From Viridibacillus arenosi (GTDB lineage: Bacteria; Bacillota; Bacilli; Bacillales_A; Planococcaceae), in contig NZ_MSPW01000002.1 of the NCBI RefSeq assembly GCF_001955655.1, positions 248,001-312,000 on the forward strand: a stretch of DNA of 64,000 nt, written 5' to 3'. Made by a program: the position numbers and the translations under genes. Below the pieces are notes generated by a model. It had not been told where the DNA came from and searched no databases. It saw only the letters and a list, made by a program, of their open reading frames with translations. Positions 1 through 8,306 of the stretch are shown here, one piece after another; within the stretch, counting starts at the first letter, position 1; each line of letters begins with the position of its first letter.

Positions 1-4
1 TTAC

Positions 5-634
5 ATGGATTTTACACAACCGAATGTAGAATTCTTTTTTGATTTAAATAAAAACAGATTATTTACGCGTAATAATGAAAATTTTATTAATAGTCTAGGT
101 AGAAATAATTTAAATACGCTAGGGAATGTATCGCTTTTTGATATATTTTTAAGTAAAGATCGTATTATTGAACCGCATTATCATCAAAATGCTTCGGAGT
201 TAGTATATTGTATTTCAGGATCTGCAGTCGTTTCTTTGATTAACCCATTTACTAATAAAGTGTCACATATACCGATTACCCCTGGGCAAGTTGCGAACAT
301 ACCTCAAGGTTGGTGGCATTGGGAAATAGCGACAAAAGAAAAAACGCATTTACTTGCTATTTTTGATGCCCCGTATCCAGAATCTATATTAGGGTCGGAT
401 CTCCTTACAAAAACACCTACTGAAGTACTTGCTTATGCTTATTGTTTAGATCCTAACCAATTGAAAAAAACGCTTGCACCTTTAAATAATGAAACAATAC
501 TCATTGGCCCAACTGACAATTGTTTGAAACAGCCAAAGAACACCAACATAGAACAACCTAGCATACCTATGACAAACTATCATCCATATTATAACGCTGT
601 ACAGAATCCTTATTATTATGGAGGAGGGCATTGA
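5..634 (+). CDS. Single-domain cupin protein with Tyr-rich tail
   Basis: A 209-residue protein with one cupin beta-barrel. The metal site is intact: H58-Y-H60 with E65 forms the first cupin motif, and a G-x5-P-x-G-W-W-H stretch (H105) forms the second, so a bound metal is likely. The substrate cannot be read from sequence; oxalate decarboxylase-like, dioxygenase-like and purely structural cupins share these motifs. The last 40 residues leave the domain and are rich in Pro, Asn and Tyr, ending in YYYGGGH, a composition reminiscent of spore coat or exosporium proteins (inference only). The start lies 5 bases from the window edge, so its ribosome binding site is not visible and a start further upstream cannot be excluded. 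Confidence 0.75.
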   Translation: MDFTQPNVEFFFDLNKNRLFTRNNENFINSLGRNNLNTLGNVSLFDIFLSKDRIIEPHYHQNASELVYCISGSAVVSLINPFTNKVSHIPITPGQVANIPQGWWHWEIATKEKTHLLAIFDAPYPESILGSDLLTKTPTEVLAYAYCLDPNQLKKTLAPLNNETILIGPTDNCLKQPKNTNIEQPSIPMTNYHPYYNAVQNPYYYGGGH

Positions 635-821
635 TCATACTTTGCATGTTGTTCGTATATAGGGCTAGAAGTTTTTTGATGAATATGATGAATAAAGGAC
701 AACATCGAAAAAAAGTAAAGTTAACTAGGTCGATAAATAAGGTTCCTTTGTGTCTTTTTTAGAATCTCTTCTTAATGAATCGATGAGCCTAACGAAAAAC
801 TGGGTCATACAAGAAAAAGTC

Positions 822-853
822 AAAAAGACCGTCATCCAAATGGATAACGGTCC
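822..853 (-). terminator. Rho-independent terminator of gltS
   Basis: On the minus strand a hairpin with arms near 853-842 and 837-827 (one mismatch) is followed by five T residues, immediately after the gltS stop codon. Confidence 0.8.
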
Positions 854-858
854 TATTA

Positions 859-2040
859 TTATTTGAATAGATTAATGGTAGTGATAATGATTGGTATTGC
901 AAAAACATCAATTAAAAATGCGCCAACGATTGGTACGATTAAAAATGCTTTACGAGATGGTCCGAAACGGTTTACAACAGCTGACATGTTAGCCATTGCA
1001 TTTGGTGTTGCACCTAATCCGTGTCCAGCAAAACCAGCAACCATTACAGCAGCGTCGTAGTTTTTTCCAAGGATACGGAATAACACGAAGATACTAAATA
1101 CGACGATAAATAATACTTGAACAAATACGATGGCAAATAATGGTAATGCTAAATCTGCGATTTCCCAAAGTTTAATACTCATTAATGCCATTGATAGGAA
1201 GATACCTAATGTCACGTCACCAATTAAGTTAACACTCTTCATATGAACTGAATGTGGTTTAATTTTATCTAAAACATTTCGTACAATGACAGCAGTAAAC
1301 ATAGCACCTACATATCCTGGAAGAACAAATCCTGTAGCTTCTGAGAATAATGTGCCTAAATATGTACCAACCGCCATACAGAATGTAATGATAAACACTT
1401 GGAATAGAAAAGATTCAGAAGTAATTGGATAGTCATCATCCTCGTGGCTAGCAACTTCCTCTTCTTCTGCAGGTTTCAAGTCGTGTTTAGTGATTAAATA
1501 TTTAACAATCGGACCACCAATAAGACCGCCTGCTACAAGACCACATGTTGCAGCCGCAGCGCCAATTGTCATCGCTGAGGAAATTCCGAGATCCTCTAAT
1601 GTTTGTCCGAACGCAGCGGCAGAACCATGTCCACCTTCCATTGATACAGCTCCAGCCATCATGCCAATTAGAGGGTCGATGCCAAATAATGATGCAAGTG
1701 AGACACCGATTACATTTTGCATAAGTGCTAAAAAGCCACAAGCTAGCCAATAAATGATTAGTAATTTCCCGCCAAGCTTTACTAATTTAAAACTTGCCCC
1801 TAAACCAACAGTCGTGAAAAAAGTAATCATAAACAAACTTTGTAAAGAGGTATCTAATGAAATTTCTAAAGTGCCCGTTGCTTGTAAAATAGTCGCAAGT
1901 GCTGCGAATATTAAGCCCCCAACAACCGGTGCTGGAATACAAAAACGCTGTAAAACCCCTATTTTTTTAATGATAAAGCTACCTAAAGTTAATAGAGCAA
2001 CCGCTAAAAAGACGGTTGTTATTTGATTGATTTCTAACAT
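859..2040 (-). CDS. gltS: Sodium/glutamate symporter, GltS family
   Basis: A 393-residue polytopic membrane protein, close to the roughly 400 residues usual for GltS. It shows the two inverted structural repeats of the family, each with a Gly-rich re-entrant motif: GGHGSAAAFG in the first half and GHGLGATPNAMANM in the second. A charged cytoplasmic linker (Glu/Asp-rich, near residues 190-205) separates the halves. The expected role is Na+-coupled uptake of glutamate across the cytoplasmic membrane. It overlaps the end of the upstream formimidoylglutamase-like gene by 7 bases and has an AAAGGGGT ribosome binding site inside that gene, so the two are co-transcribed. Pairing a glutamate-releasing enzyme with a glutamate carrier suggests a small amino-acid utilisation unit. 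Confidence 0.88.
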   Translation of the reverse strand: MLEINQITTVFLAVALLTLGSFIIKKIGVLQRFCIPAPVVGGLIFAALATILQATGTLEISLDTSLQSLFMITFFTTVGLGASFKLVKLGGKLLIIYWLACGFLALMQNVIGVSLASLFGIDPLIGMMAGAVSMEGGHGSAAAFGQTLEDLGISSAMTIGAAAATCGLVAGGLIGGPIVKYLITKHDLKPAEEEEVASHEDDDYPITSESFLFQVFIITFCMAVGTYLGTLFSEATGFVLPGYVGAMFTAVIVRNVLDKIKPHSVHMKSVNLIGDVTLGIFLSMALMSIKLWEIADLALPLFAIVFVQVLFIVVFSIFVLFRILGKNYDAAVMVAGFAGHGLGATPNAMANMSAVVNRFGPSRKAFLIVPIVGAFLIDVFAIPIIITTINLFK

Positions 2041-3002
2041 CTACCATACCCCTTTATAAAAGAAACTATTGCTTCGTTGACGAAATATGCCCCTAATTTT
2101 GTCGTTCTTCCCCCTTCGTCTAACGATGGATTCACTTCACAAATATCAAATGACACCGTTTTGTCATCACTTGTCACAAATTGAATAATAGAACGTACAA
2201 TTTGTGGAGATAAGCCAAACGGAGAAGGTGCACTAACACCAGGTGCAAATGCAGCGTTCAATACATCTGTACAAAGTGTTAGCAACACTGCGTCATGGTT
2301 ATCGATAAATTCTTGTAACTCGCTTTTATAAAGTTGAGATGAATCAGTAATTAGCTCATCTTCATAGATGTAGTGAACACCAAGTTCATCTGCTTTTTCG
2401 AATAATTCCATTGTATTGCCATAACGTTGAATACCAAGTACAAAATAGCTAGCATTCATATCTTTTTCTAAAATTTGACGGAACATCGTACCAGATGATG
2501 GCTCAATTTCATATGAGCGCAAGTCAAAATGCGCATCAATATTGATTATGCCGAGTTTTTTATCCGGTCCAATCGCTTCTCTAATTCCTAAGTAATGGCC
2601 ATATAGAGTTTCGTGACCTCCTCCGAGCACGATACACTTAGATTTAGAATTTAAAATTTTAGTAACAGCTTTACCTAGTTCAATTTGAGCTTCTTCAAGA
2701 TACGAACCTTTACATGCTATATTTCCAGCGTCCTGTAATTTACTTTCAGAAGGCAGTATCCAAGGCAAACTTGATAATGAGGATCTTATAGCATTAGGAG
2801 CAGCAGCTGCGCCAAGACGTCCTTGATTTCTTCTAACGCCTTCTTCACATTCAAAGCCAATAATGGTTGAAGTGGAAGTTGTACTTTCCTTGATTTCTTG
2901 AATATTAATTGGTTCGACTGCTTGATGGTATCGAAAACTCACTCGATTTGTCGGATGGTCTATACGACCTTGCCATTGTTCTTTAGTAATCATTGTATAC
3001 AT
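2034..3002 (-). CDS. hutG: Formimidoylglutamase-like ureohydrolase (arginase family)
   Basis: A 322-residue ureohydrolase. Metal-binding motifs visible are GGGHE and NIDAHFDLR. The third motif reads T-L-C-T-D-V-L-N followed by AFAPGVSAPSPFGLSP; the APGVSAP form is typical of formimidoylglutamases, whereas arginases and agmatinases usually have SxDxDxxDP-APGTGTP. The likely reaction is N-formimidoyl-glutamate to glutamate plus formamide, but no other histidine-degradation genes are nearby, so the substrate is an inference. The start at 3002 was chosen because GAGGTG lies 7 bases upstream; the frame stays open to 3062 but without a suitable ribosome binding site. Co-transcribed with gltS and divergent from a LysR regulator, which probably controls it. 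Confidence 0.75.
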   Translation of the reverse strand: MYTMITKEQWQGRIDHPTNRVSFRYHQAVEPINIQEIKESTTSTSTIIGFECEEGVRRNQGRLGAAAAPNAIRSSLSSLPWILPSESKLQDAGNIACKGSYLEEAQIELGKAVTKILNSKSKCIVLGGGHETLYGHYLGIREAIGPDKKLGIINIDAHFDLRSYEIEPSSGTMFRQILEKDMNASYFVLGIQRYGNTMELFEKADELGVHYIYEDELITDSSQLYKSELQEFIDNHDAVLLTLCTDVLNAAFAPGVSAPSPFGLSPQIVRSIIQFVTSDDKTVSFDICEVNPSLDEGGRTTKLGAYFVNEAIVSFIKGYGRC

Positions 3003-3062
3003 ATATTTCACCTCAACGTTTAGAATAATTAAAATTGATTGTAAATTCATTATATATTTCAT

Positions 3063-3088
3063 TAATTATAATTTCTAATATATAATTA
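3063..3088. promoter_or_regulatory. Inverted repeat between hutG-like gene and LysR gene
   Basis: TAATTATA and TATAATTA form a perfect 8-base inverted repeat separated by 10 bases, in the 132-base divergent intergenic region. LysR-type regulators commonly bind imperfect dyads of this geometry (T-N11-A type) next to their own promoter. The region is very AT-rich, so chance occurrence is a real possibility. Confidence 0.4.
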
Positions 3089-3134
3089 TTATAAAATAAT
3101 AGTTAAAAACTATAAGTGGAGAGAGATAATAATT

Positions 3135-4022
3135 ATGGATTTAAAAAGATTATATTATTTCATCACAATTGTGAATAATAAAAGTTACTCTAAAGCAGCT
3201 GAAAAACTACATATATCGCAACCTTCCTTAAGCAATGCAGTAAAGAAGCTAGAACATGAAGTTGGAGCACCTTTACTTGAAAGAAGTACTCGAAAATTTG
3301 TATTAACGGATGCAGGTGAATTGCTATATACGAGAGCAACTATCATGTTATCTCAAATGGATATTATGAATAAAGAAATGAAGGAAGTAATAGTTGGAGG
3401 AAAAGGTGAAATTGTACTTGGTATAATTGAATCACTTAAGACTTGGCTACCTAATTTGATCTATACCTATAAACAAAGTTACCCGGCTATGGTATTTAAG
3501 CTTTTTGATGTACTAAGCGTAGAGCATGTTAAACACTCTCTTCAAACATATAAATCACATGCAATCATTACGAATCAATTGATTTATGAGGAGGATATAG
3601 AATCGATTCCACTTTATAAGGAACGATTAGTAGCTGTGTTGCCTCAAGGACATCCACTAACAAAAAAAGCTAGTTTGAGCTTAGCTGATTTAGAGCAGGA
3701 ATCATTCATTATTAGTACAGAAGGTTTTCAAACACGAATAGATATTATAAATGCCTTTAAAGTTGGGCAATTAAACTTAAACATTCAATTTGAGATAGAG
3801 CGTTTTGAAACAGCAGTTTCTTTAGTGAGAAATAATTTAGGGGTTACAATTGTCCCTGAAAATTATGTTATGGAGCCAATCGACAAAACAGTTGTCCAAA
3901 GACCGATTGATCATCCTTCCCTTGAAAGAACAGTCTATCTAGCATATATGAAAAATCGTCATCTTCCAGTAGCGATACAACACTTTTTACAGTCAGTTGA
4001 GCAGCATTTTCCAGCCAATTAA
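3135..4022 (+). CDS. LysR-family transcriptional regulator
   Basis: A 295-residue LysR-type regulator. Residues 1-60 form the winged helix-turn-helix (YSKAAEKLHISQPSLSNAVK and LLERSTRKFVLTDAG), followed by a linker helix and a periplasmic-binding-protein-like effector domain from about residue 90. The start follows a GGAGAGAG ribosome binding site. It is transcribed divergently from the hutG-like/gltS pair, the usual arrangement for a LysR activator and its target operon. The effector is unknown; glutamate or a related amino acid would fit the neighbours (inference). Confidence 0.85.
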   Translation: MDLKRLYYFITIVNNKSYSKAAEKLHISQPSLSNAVKKLEHEVGAPLLERSTRKFVLTDAGELLYTRATIMLSQMDIMNKEMKEVIVGGKGEIVLGIIESLKTWLPNLIYTYKQSYPAMVFKLFDVLSVEHVKHSLQTYKSHAIITNQLIYEEDIESIPLYKERLVAVLPQGHPLTKKASLSLADLEQESFIISTEGFQTRIDIINAFKVGQLNLNIQFEIERFETAVSLVRNNLGVTIVPENYVMEPIDKTVVQRPIDHPSLERTVYLAYMKNRHLPVAIQHFLQSVEQHFPAN

Positions 4023-4266
4023 CCTGTGTAGTATATTTTGGAAGGTGACTTCGATTATATACGATAGAAGACGGTTATAATGGGAGAAAGTCGCCTTTGT
4101 TACTATGTGAGATATAGAGTTTCTACCTATATAAATATTGGAAGTAAAATCCTTTTTATTGAACTTGTTGCTTTGAACTTCCACTATCTAAGAGGGAATA
4201 TGGGTGTGTAAAATGTTTTTGTGTATATGCAAAATATGATAAAATAGAGTGGGAGAGTGAGCACAC

Positions 4267-5262
4267 ATGCGAAAAAAACGACACAATATTCTAAAACAAG
4301 ATAATGTCATTGTGTTTCCTGGAGCTATTAATAAACTAATAGCTGATGGGCATCACTATGCAGAGCATTATCAATATGACTTAGCTGTGCAAGCTCTTAG
4401 TGAAGCATTGCAGTATACTGAAGGCGATGAAAGTACGCTTAGTGTATATGCTTTCTCCTTATATGAAATACGAAATTTTGAAAAAGCGAAAGAGGCATGT
4501 GAGAAATTACTCGCGATAGGTCCTCATAAATACATAGAAGCGATGGAGTTATATCTCACTGTCTGCATGGAATTGAAAGAGTTCAATCAGGTAGAGGAAT
4601 TAATCAGATCATTACTTGAAGAACAAGTCATTCCAGAGGAATCAATTCCTAAGTTTATTCGCTTGCAAGAACTTAATGCTCGTATAGCAGAGAATCTTAT
4701 TCAGGCAGATGAGCCGGTAGTCGATCAGGAGATTGATAGTACAGCGTTACAACCAGATCATTTTTTCTCTTTATCTTATATGAAACAGTTTCAATTATTG
4801 CAGAGTATTCGACATGTTAATATTCGTCATATAAAAGAGGAAATTGTAGCCATTATCGAAGATGACCGAATCCACCCCTTACTTCAAAGTGAGGCATTGT
4901 TATTGCTAGTAAATCAACAAGTTGATACAACGGTGAAGGTTACAAAATTCAATGTTCTGTGTACGGTTAATCCTGTCGAGTTAGCAGAACCATCTGCCTT
5001 ACCTGTTACAGAAGCGGTCTTGGCAATTGTTGAAGATGAGCTACAGCAAGAACCATCGGCATTAGATATGGTACAATATTTGATACAACGACATATTGTC
5101 GTAACTTATCCATTTGAATGGTTCGATTATGAAGCACGGGAAATAGCGGATGGCTACGTTGACTTTGTACATGCAATGTTCGGAGAAGTAAAGGAAACTG
5201 ATTACGACTTGATGGACTTTTTCCACAAGCTTGAGCAACTTTCTGAACTGCCTGACGTATGA
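4267..5262 (+). CDS. ysoA: TPR-repeat protein, YsoA-like
   Basis: A 331-residue soluble protein. Residues 20-125 contain tetratricopeptide-type helical pairs (for example the stretch from YQYDLAVQALSEALQYTE onward, and NFEKAKEACEKLLAIGP). The C-terminal half is acidic and helical without a recognised motif. It precedes trigger factor directly, the position of the TPR gene ysoA in B. subtilis, and the symbol rests mainly on that synteny. No enzymatic motif is visible; a protein-protein interaction or chaperone-adaptor role is an inference from the TPR fold and the neighbourhood. The ATG follows a GTGGGAGAGTGAG ribosome binding region. Confidence 0.7.
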   Translation: MRKKRHNILKQDNVIVFPGAINKLIADGHHYAEHYQYDLAVQALSEALQYTEGDESTLSVYAFSLYEIRNFEKAKEACEKLLAIGPHKYIEAMELYLTVCMELKEFNQVEELIRSLLEEQVIPEESIPKFIRLQELNARIAENLIQADEPVVDQEIDSTALQPDHFFSLSYMKQFQLLQSIRHVNIRHIKEEIVAIIEDDRIHPLLQSEALLLLVNQQVDTTVKVTKFNVLCTVNPVELAEPSALPVTEAVLAIVEDELQQEPSALDMVQYLIQRHIVVTYPFEWFDYEAREIADGYVDFVHAMFGEVKETDYDLMDFFHKLEQLSELPDV

Positions 5263-5268
5263 AATAAG

Positions 5269-5296
5269 TTGAAAGTATAGCTATCTATGATATACT
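5269..5296 (+). promoter_or_regulatory. SigA-type promoter of tig
   Basis: TTGAAA (5269-5274) and TATACT (5291-5296) are spaced by 16 bases, about 70 bases upstream of the trigger factor start. Confidence 0.6.
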
Positions 5297-5367
5297 AAAA
5301 TGGTTGTCAAAATCGTAAAAACGAATGAATTGTCTAACATTTGAAATTATTTTTGGAGGTAGAATAA

Positions 5368-6654
5368 ATGTCAGTGAAATGGGAAAAACAAGAAGGTAAT
5401 ACTGGATTATTAACAGTAGAAGTATCTGCTGAAAAAGTAAACGAAGCTTTAGATCAAGCTTTCAAAAAAGTAGTAAAACAAATTAACGTACCGGGCTTCC
5501 GTAAAGGTAAAATGCCTCGTCAAATGTTCGAACAACGTTTTGGTGTTGAATCATTATACCAAGATGCATTAGAAATCTTAGTAAATGGTAACTATCCATT
5601 AGCTCTTGATGAAGCTGGAGTAGAACCAGTTGATCAACCAGAAATCGACTTCGAAGCTATTAATAAAAACGAAGCGTTCACGTTCACAGCGAAAGTAACT
5701 GTTCGCCCAGAAGTAACTCTTGGTGACTACAAAGGTTTAGAAGTGACTAAACAAGACACTGCTGTAACTGATGAAGAAATTGAAGCTCAATTAAAAGAAC
5801 AACAAGAACGTCTAGCTGAGCTAGTTGTTAAAGAAGATCAAGCAATCGTAACTGGCGATACTGCTGTTATCGATTTCGAAGGTTTCGTTGATGGCGAAGC
5901 ATTCGAAGGCGGAAAAGGCGACAACTACTCACTTGAAATCGGTTCTGGTTCATTCATCCCAGGATTCGAAGAACAATTAGTAGGTGCAAAAACTGGCGAA
6001 GCTAAAGAAGTTGAAGTAACTTTCCCAGAAGAATACCATGCAGCTGAATTAGCTGGTAAAAAAGCTACTTTCAAAGTAACTATTAATGAAGTTAAAGGTA
6101 AAGAACTTCCTGAGCTAAACGATGATCTTGCAAAAGAAATCGATAGCGAAGTTGAAGGTTTAGATGCTCTACGTACTAAACTAAAAGAAAAAACTGCAGC
6201 TGAAAAAGCAACTGCTTCTGAAACAGCTTTACGTGATGAATTAGTAGAAAAAGCAGCAACTAACGCTTCTATGGATATTCCAGAAGCTATGATTAACACT
6301 GAAATTGATCGTATGATGCAAGAATTCACTCAACGCCTTCAAATGCAAGGTATGAATCTTGATCTTTACTACCAATTCTCAGGACAAGACGAAGCAGCTC
6401 TTCGTGGACAAATGAAAACTGACGCTGAAAGCCGCGTTCGTGTATCATTAGTTTTAGAAGCAATTGCTGAAGCAGAGAAAATCGAAGTAACTGAAGAAGA
6501 TTTAACTGCTGAATTAGAAAAAATGTCTGCACAATTCGGTATGGATGCAGAACAAATTAAAACTGCTTTAGGTGGTACTCATGTTTTAGAACACGATATC
6601 AAAATCCAAAAAACAGTTGAGTTCCTAGCTGAAAACGCAAAAATTACTGAGTAA
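5368..6654 (+). CDS. tig: Trigger factor, ribosome-associated chaperone
   Basis: A 428-residue trigger factor of normal length. The N-terminal ribosome-binding domain has the signature [17 protein letters not shown] (about residues 44-60), the FKBP-like prolyl isomerase domain spans about 160-245, and the helical C-terminal chaperone domain follows. It binds the ribosomal exit tunnel (protein L23) and nascent chains. Ribosome binding site GGAGG lies 9 bases before the ATG. It has its own promoter and a strong terminator, so it is probably monocistronic. Codon use is very uniform, as expected for a highly expressed gene. Confidence 0.97.
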   Translation: MSVKWEKQEGNTGLLTVEVSAEKVNEALDQAFKKVVKQINVPGFRKGKMPRQMFEQRFGVESLYQDALEILVNGNYPLALDEAGVEPVDQPEIDFEAINKNEAFTFTAKVTVRPEVTLGDYKGLEVTKQDTAVTDEEIEAQLKEQQERLAELVVKEDQAIVTGDTAVIDFEGFVDGEAFEGGKGDNYSLEIGSGSFIPGFEEQLVGAKTGEAKEVEVTFPEEYHAAELAGKKATFKVTINEVKGKELPELNDDLAKEIDSEVEGLDALRTKLKEKTAAEKATASETALRDELVEKAATNASMDIPEAMINTEIDRMMQEFTQRLQMQGMNLDLYYQFSGQDEAALRGQMKTDAESRVRVSLVLEAIAEAEKIEVTEEDLTAELEKMSAQFGMDAEQIKTALGGTHVLEHDIKIQKTVEFLAENAKITE

Positions 6655-6682
6655 TATTTAAATAGCATCATGAATTGATAGG

Positions 6683-6716
6683 ACAAGGTACGTGGTTTTT
6701 AGCGTACCTTGTTTTA
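6683..6716 (+). terminator. Rho-independent terminator of tig
   Basis: ACAAGGTACG and CGTACCTTGT form a perfect 10-base stem followed by TTTTA. Confidence 0.88.
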
Positions 6717-6850
6717 TCACATACATAATTAGCACTTTGTAATACATAGAGAGAATTATAAAGCAAAGTGTTACAAGCTATACAAAATCATTATATTTGA
6801 TAATGTTAACGTAATCTTGTAACATTATTGCTTGAATAGGGGTGAAATAA

Positions 6851-8119
6851 TTGTTCAAATTTAATGACGAAAAAGGCAACTTAAAATGCTCATTCTGTGG
6901 CAAACCACAAGAACAAGTTCGTAAACTGGTTGCAGGACCAGGTGTATATATTTGTGATGAATGTATCGAGTTGTGTTCTGAAATCGTAGTTGAAGAACTA
7001 GGTACAGAAGAAGAAGTAGAATTAAAAGATATTCCGAAACCGAAAGAGATACTTGCAATTTTGGATGATTATGTCATCGGTCAAGAGCGTGCGAAAAAAG
7101 CCCTATCTGTTGCAGTGTATAATCACTATAAACGTGTAAACTCAAACAGTGTAATTGACGATGTAGAACTTTCAAAATCTAATATCGTGTTAATCGGCCC
7201 AACTGGTAGTGGTAAAACATTACTAGCCCAAACATTAGCGCGTATTATTGATGTACCGTTTGCTATTGCAGATGCTACATCCTTAACAGAAGCTGGTTAT
7301 GTTGGTGAGGATGTAGAGAATATTCTACTTAAACTGATTCAATCTGCTGATTACGATATCGAACGTGCTGAAAAAGGGATTATTTATATTGATGAAATCG
7401 ATAAAGTAGCCCGTAAATCAGAAAATCCATCGATTACACGTGATGTATCTGGTGAAGGTGTACAACAAGCGCTTCTGAAAATTTTAGAAGGCACAGTTGC
7501 TAGCGTTCCTCCTCAAGGTGGACGTAAACACCCACATCAAGAATTTATCCAAATCGATACAACTAATATTCTATTCATCGTTGGTGGAGCATTCGACGGA
7601 ATTGAATCTATTATTAAGCGTCGTTTAGGTCAAAAAGTAATTGGCTTCGGTTCGAATGGTAAGAAAGACGAACTTGAAGATAATAACTTGATGAAATATT
7701 TAATCCCAGAAGATCTATTAAAATTCGGATTAATTCCTGAATTTATTGGTCGTCTTCCGGTTTTAGCAAGTCTTGAACAACTAGATGCGGAAACACTTGT
7801 TCAAATTTTAACTGAGCCTAAAAACGCGCTTTCTAAGCAATATCAAAAAATGCTAGCTCTTGATGACGTTGAACTTGAATTCAATCAAGATGCATTATTG
7901 GAAATTGCTAAAGAAGCAATCGAACGCAAAACAGGTGCTCGTGGTTTACGCTCAATTATTGAAAACATTATGTTAGATGTTATGTTTGAACTACCTTCTC
8001 GCGATGATATTGCAAAATGTATCATTACGAAAGAAACGATTACAGAAAAAGCTCGTCCAAAACTTTTACTTGAAGATGGAACTGAGTTAAAATCAGACAG
8101 CGAAAAAACATCTGCTTAA
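6851..8119 (+). CDS. clpX: ATP-dependent Clp protease ATP-binding subunit ClpX
   Basis: A 422-residue AAA+ unfoldase. The N-terminal C4 zinc domain (CSFC at about 14-17, CDECIELC at about 36-43) binds adaptors and substrates. The Walker A motif GPTGSGKT (about residue 118), Walker B DEIDK and the ClpP-docking loop VIGFGS are intact. Together with ClpP (encoded elsewhere) it unfolds and degrades tagged proteins in the cytoplasm. It starts with TTG; the GGGGTGA ribosome binding site just upstream and the family N-terminus ([17 protein letters not shown]) support this start. Confidence 0.98.
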   Translation: MFKFNDEKGNLKCSFCGKPQEQVRKLVAGPGVYICDECIELCSEIVVEELGTEEEVELKDIPKPKEILAILDDYVIGQERAKKALSVAVYNHYKRVNSNSVIDDVELSKSNIVLIGPTGSGKTLLAQTLARIIDVPFAIADATSLTEAGYVGEDVENILLKLIQSADYDIERAEKGIIYIDEIDKVARKSENPSITRDVSGEGVQQALLKILEGTVASVPPQGGRKHPHQEFIQIDTTNILFIVGGAFDGIESIIKRRLGQKVIGFGSNGKKDELEDNNLMKYLIPEDLLKFGLIPEFIGRLPVLASLEQLDAETLVQILTEPKNALSKQYQKMLALDDVELEFNQDALLEIAKEAIERKTGARGLRSIIENIMLDVMFELPSRDDIAKCIITKETITEKARPKLLLEDGTELKSDSEKTSA

Positions 8120-8132
8120 TAACTGATTGAAA

Positions 8133-8184
8133 AGCTGGCTTCGAAAAAGTGCCAATCAGCACTACTCGAAAGCTGGCTTTTTTT
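8133..8184 (+). terminator. Rho-independent terminator of clpX
   Basis: The transcript can fold AGCUGGCU with a second AGCUGGCU copy through two G-U pairs, continued by UUCGA/UCGAA and AGUGC/GCACU, followed by a run of T. The outer arm therefore looks like a direct repeat in DNA but pairs in RNA. Confidence 0.75.
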
Positions 8185-8306
8185 AAAATTAATTTCAGTC
8201 GATAAACACTTATGAAGAGTGAAATTGAAATGGTAATCATTTCTGTAATTAATAATGTTTGATTTGCGGGTAAATCGGACAAAATCTAATGGAGGTGATC
8301 ACCCGC

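Noticed and set aside
3993-4184. A 63-codon minus-strand frame downstream of the LysR gene
   Set aside because: No convincing ribosome binding site and it overlaps the end of the LysR gene; composition looks like intergenic AT-rich sequence.
5925-6329. A 134-codon frame antisense to tig
   Set aside because: A shadow frame created by the strong codon bias of trigger factor on the opposite strand; no translation signals.
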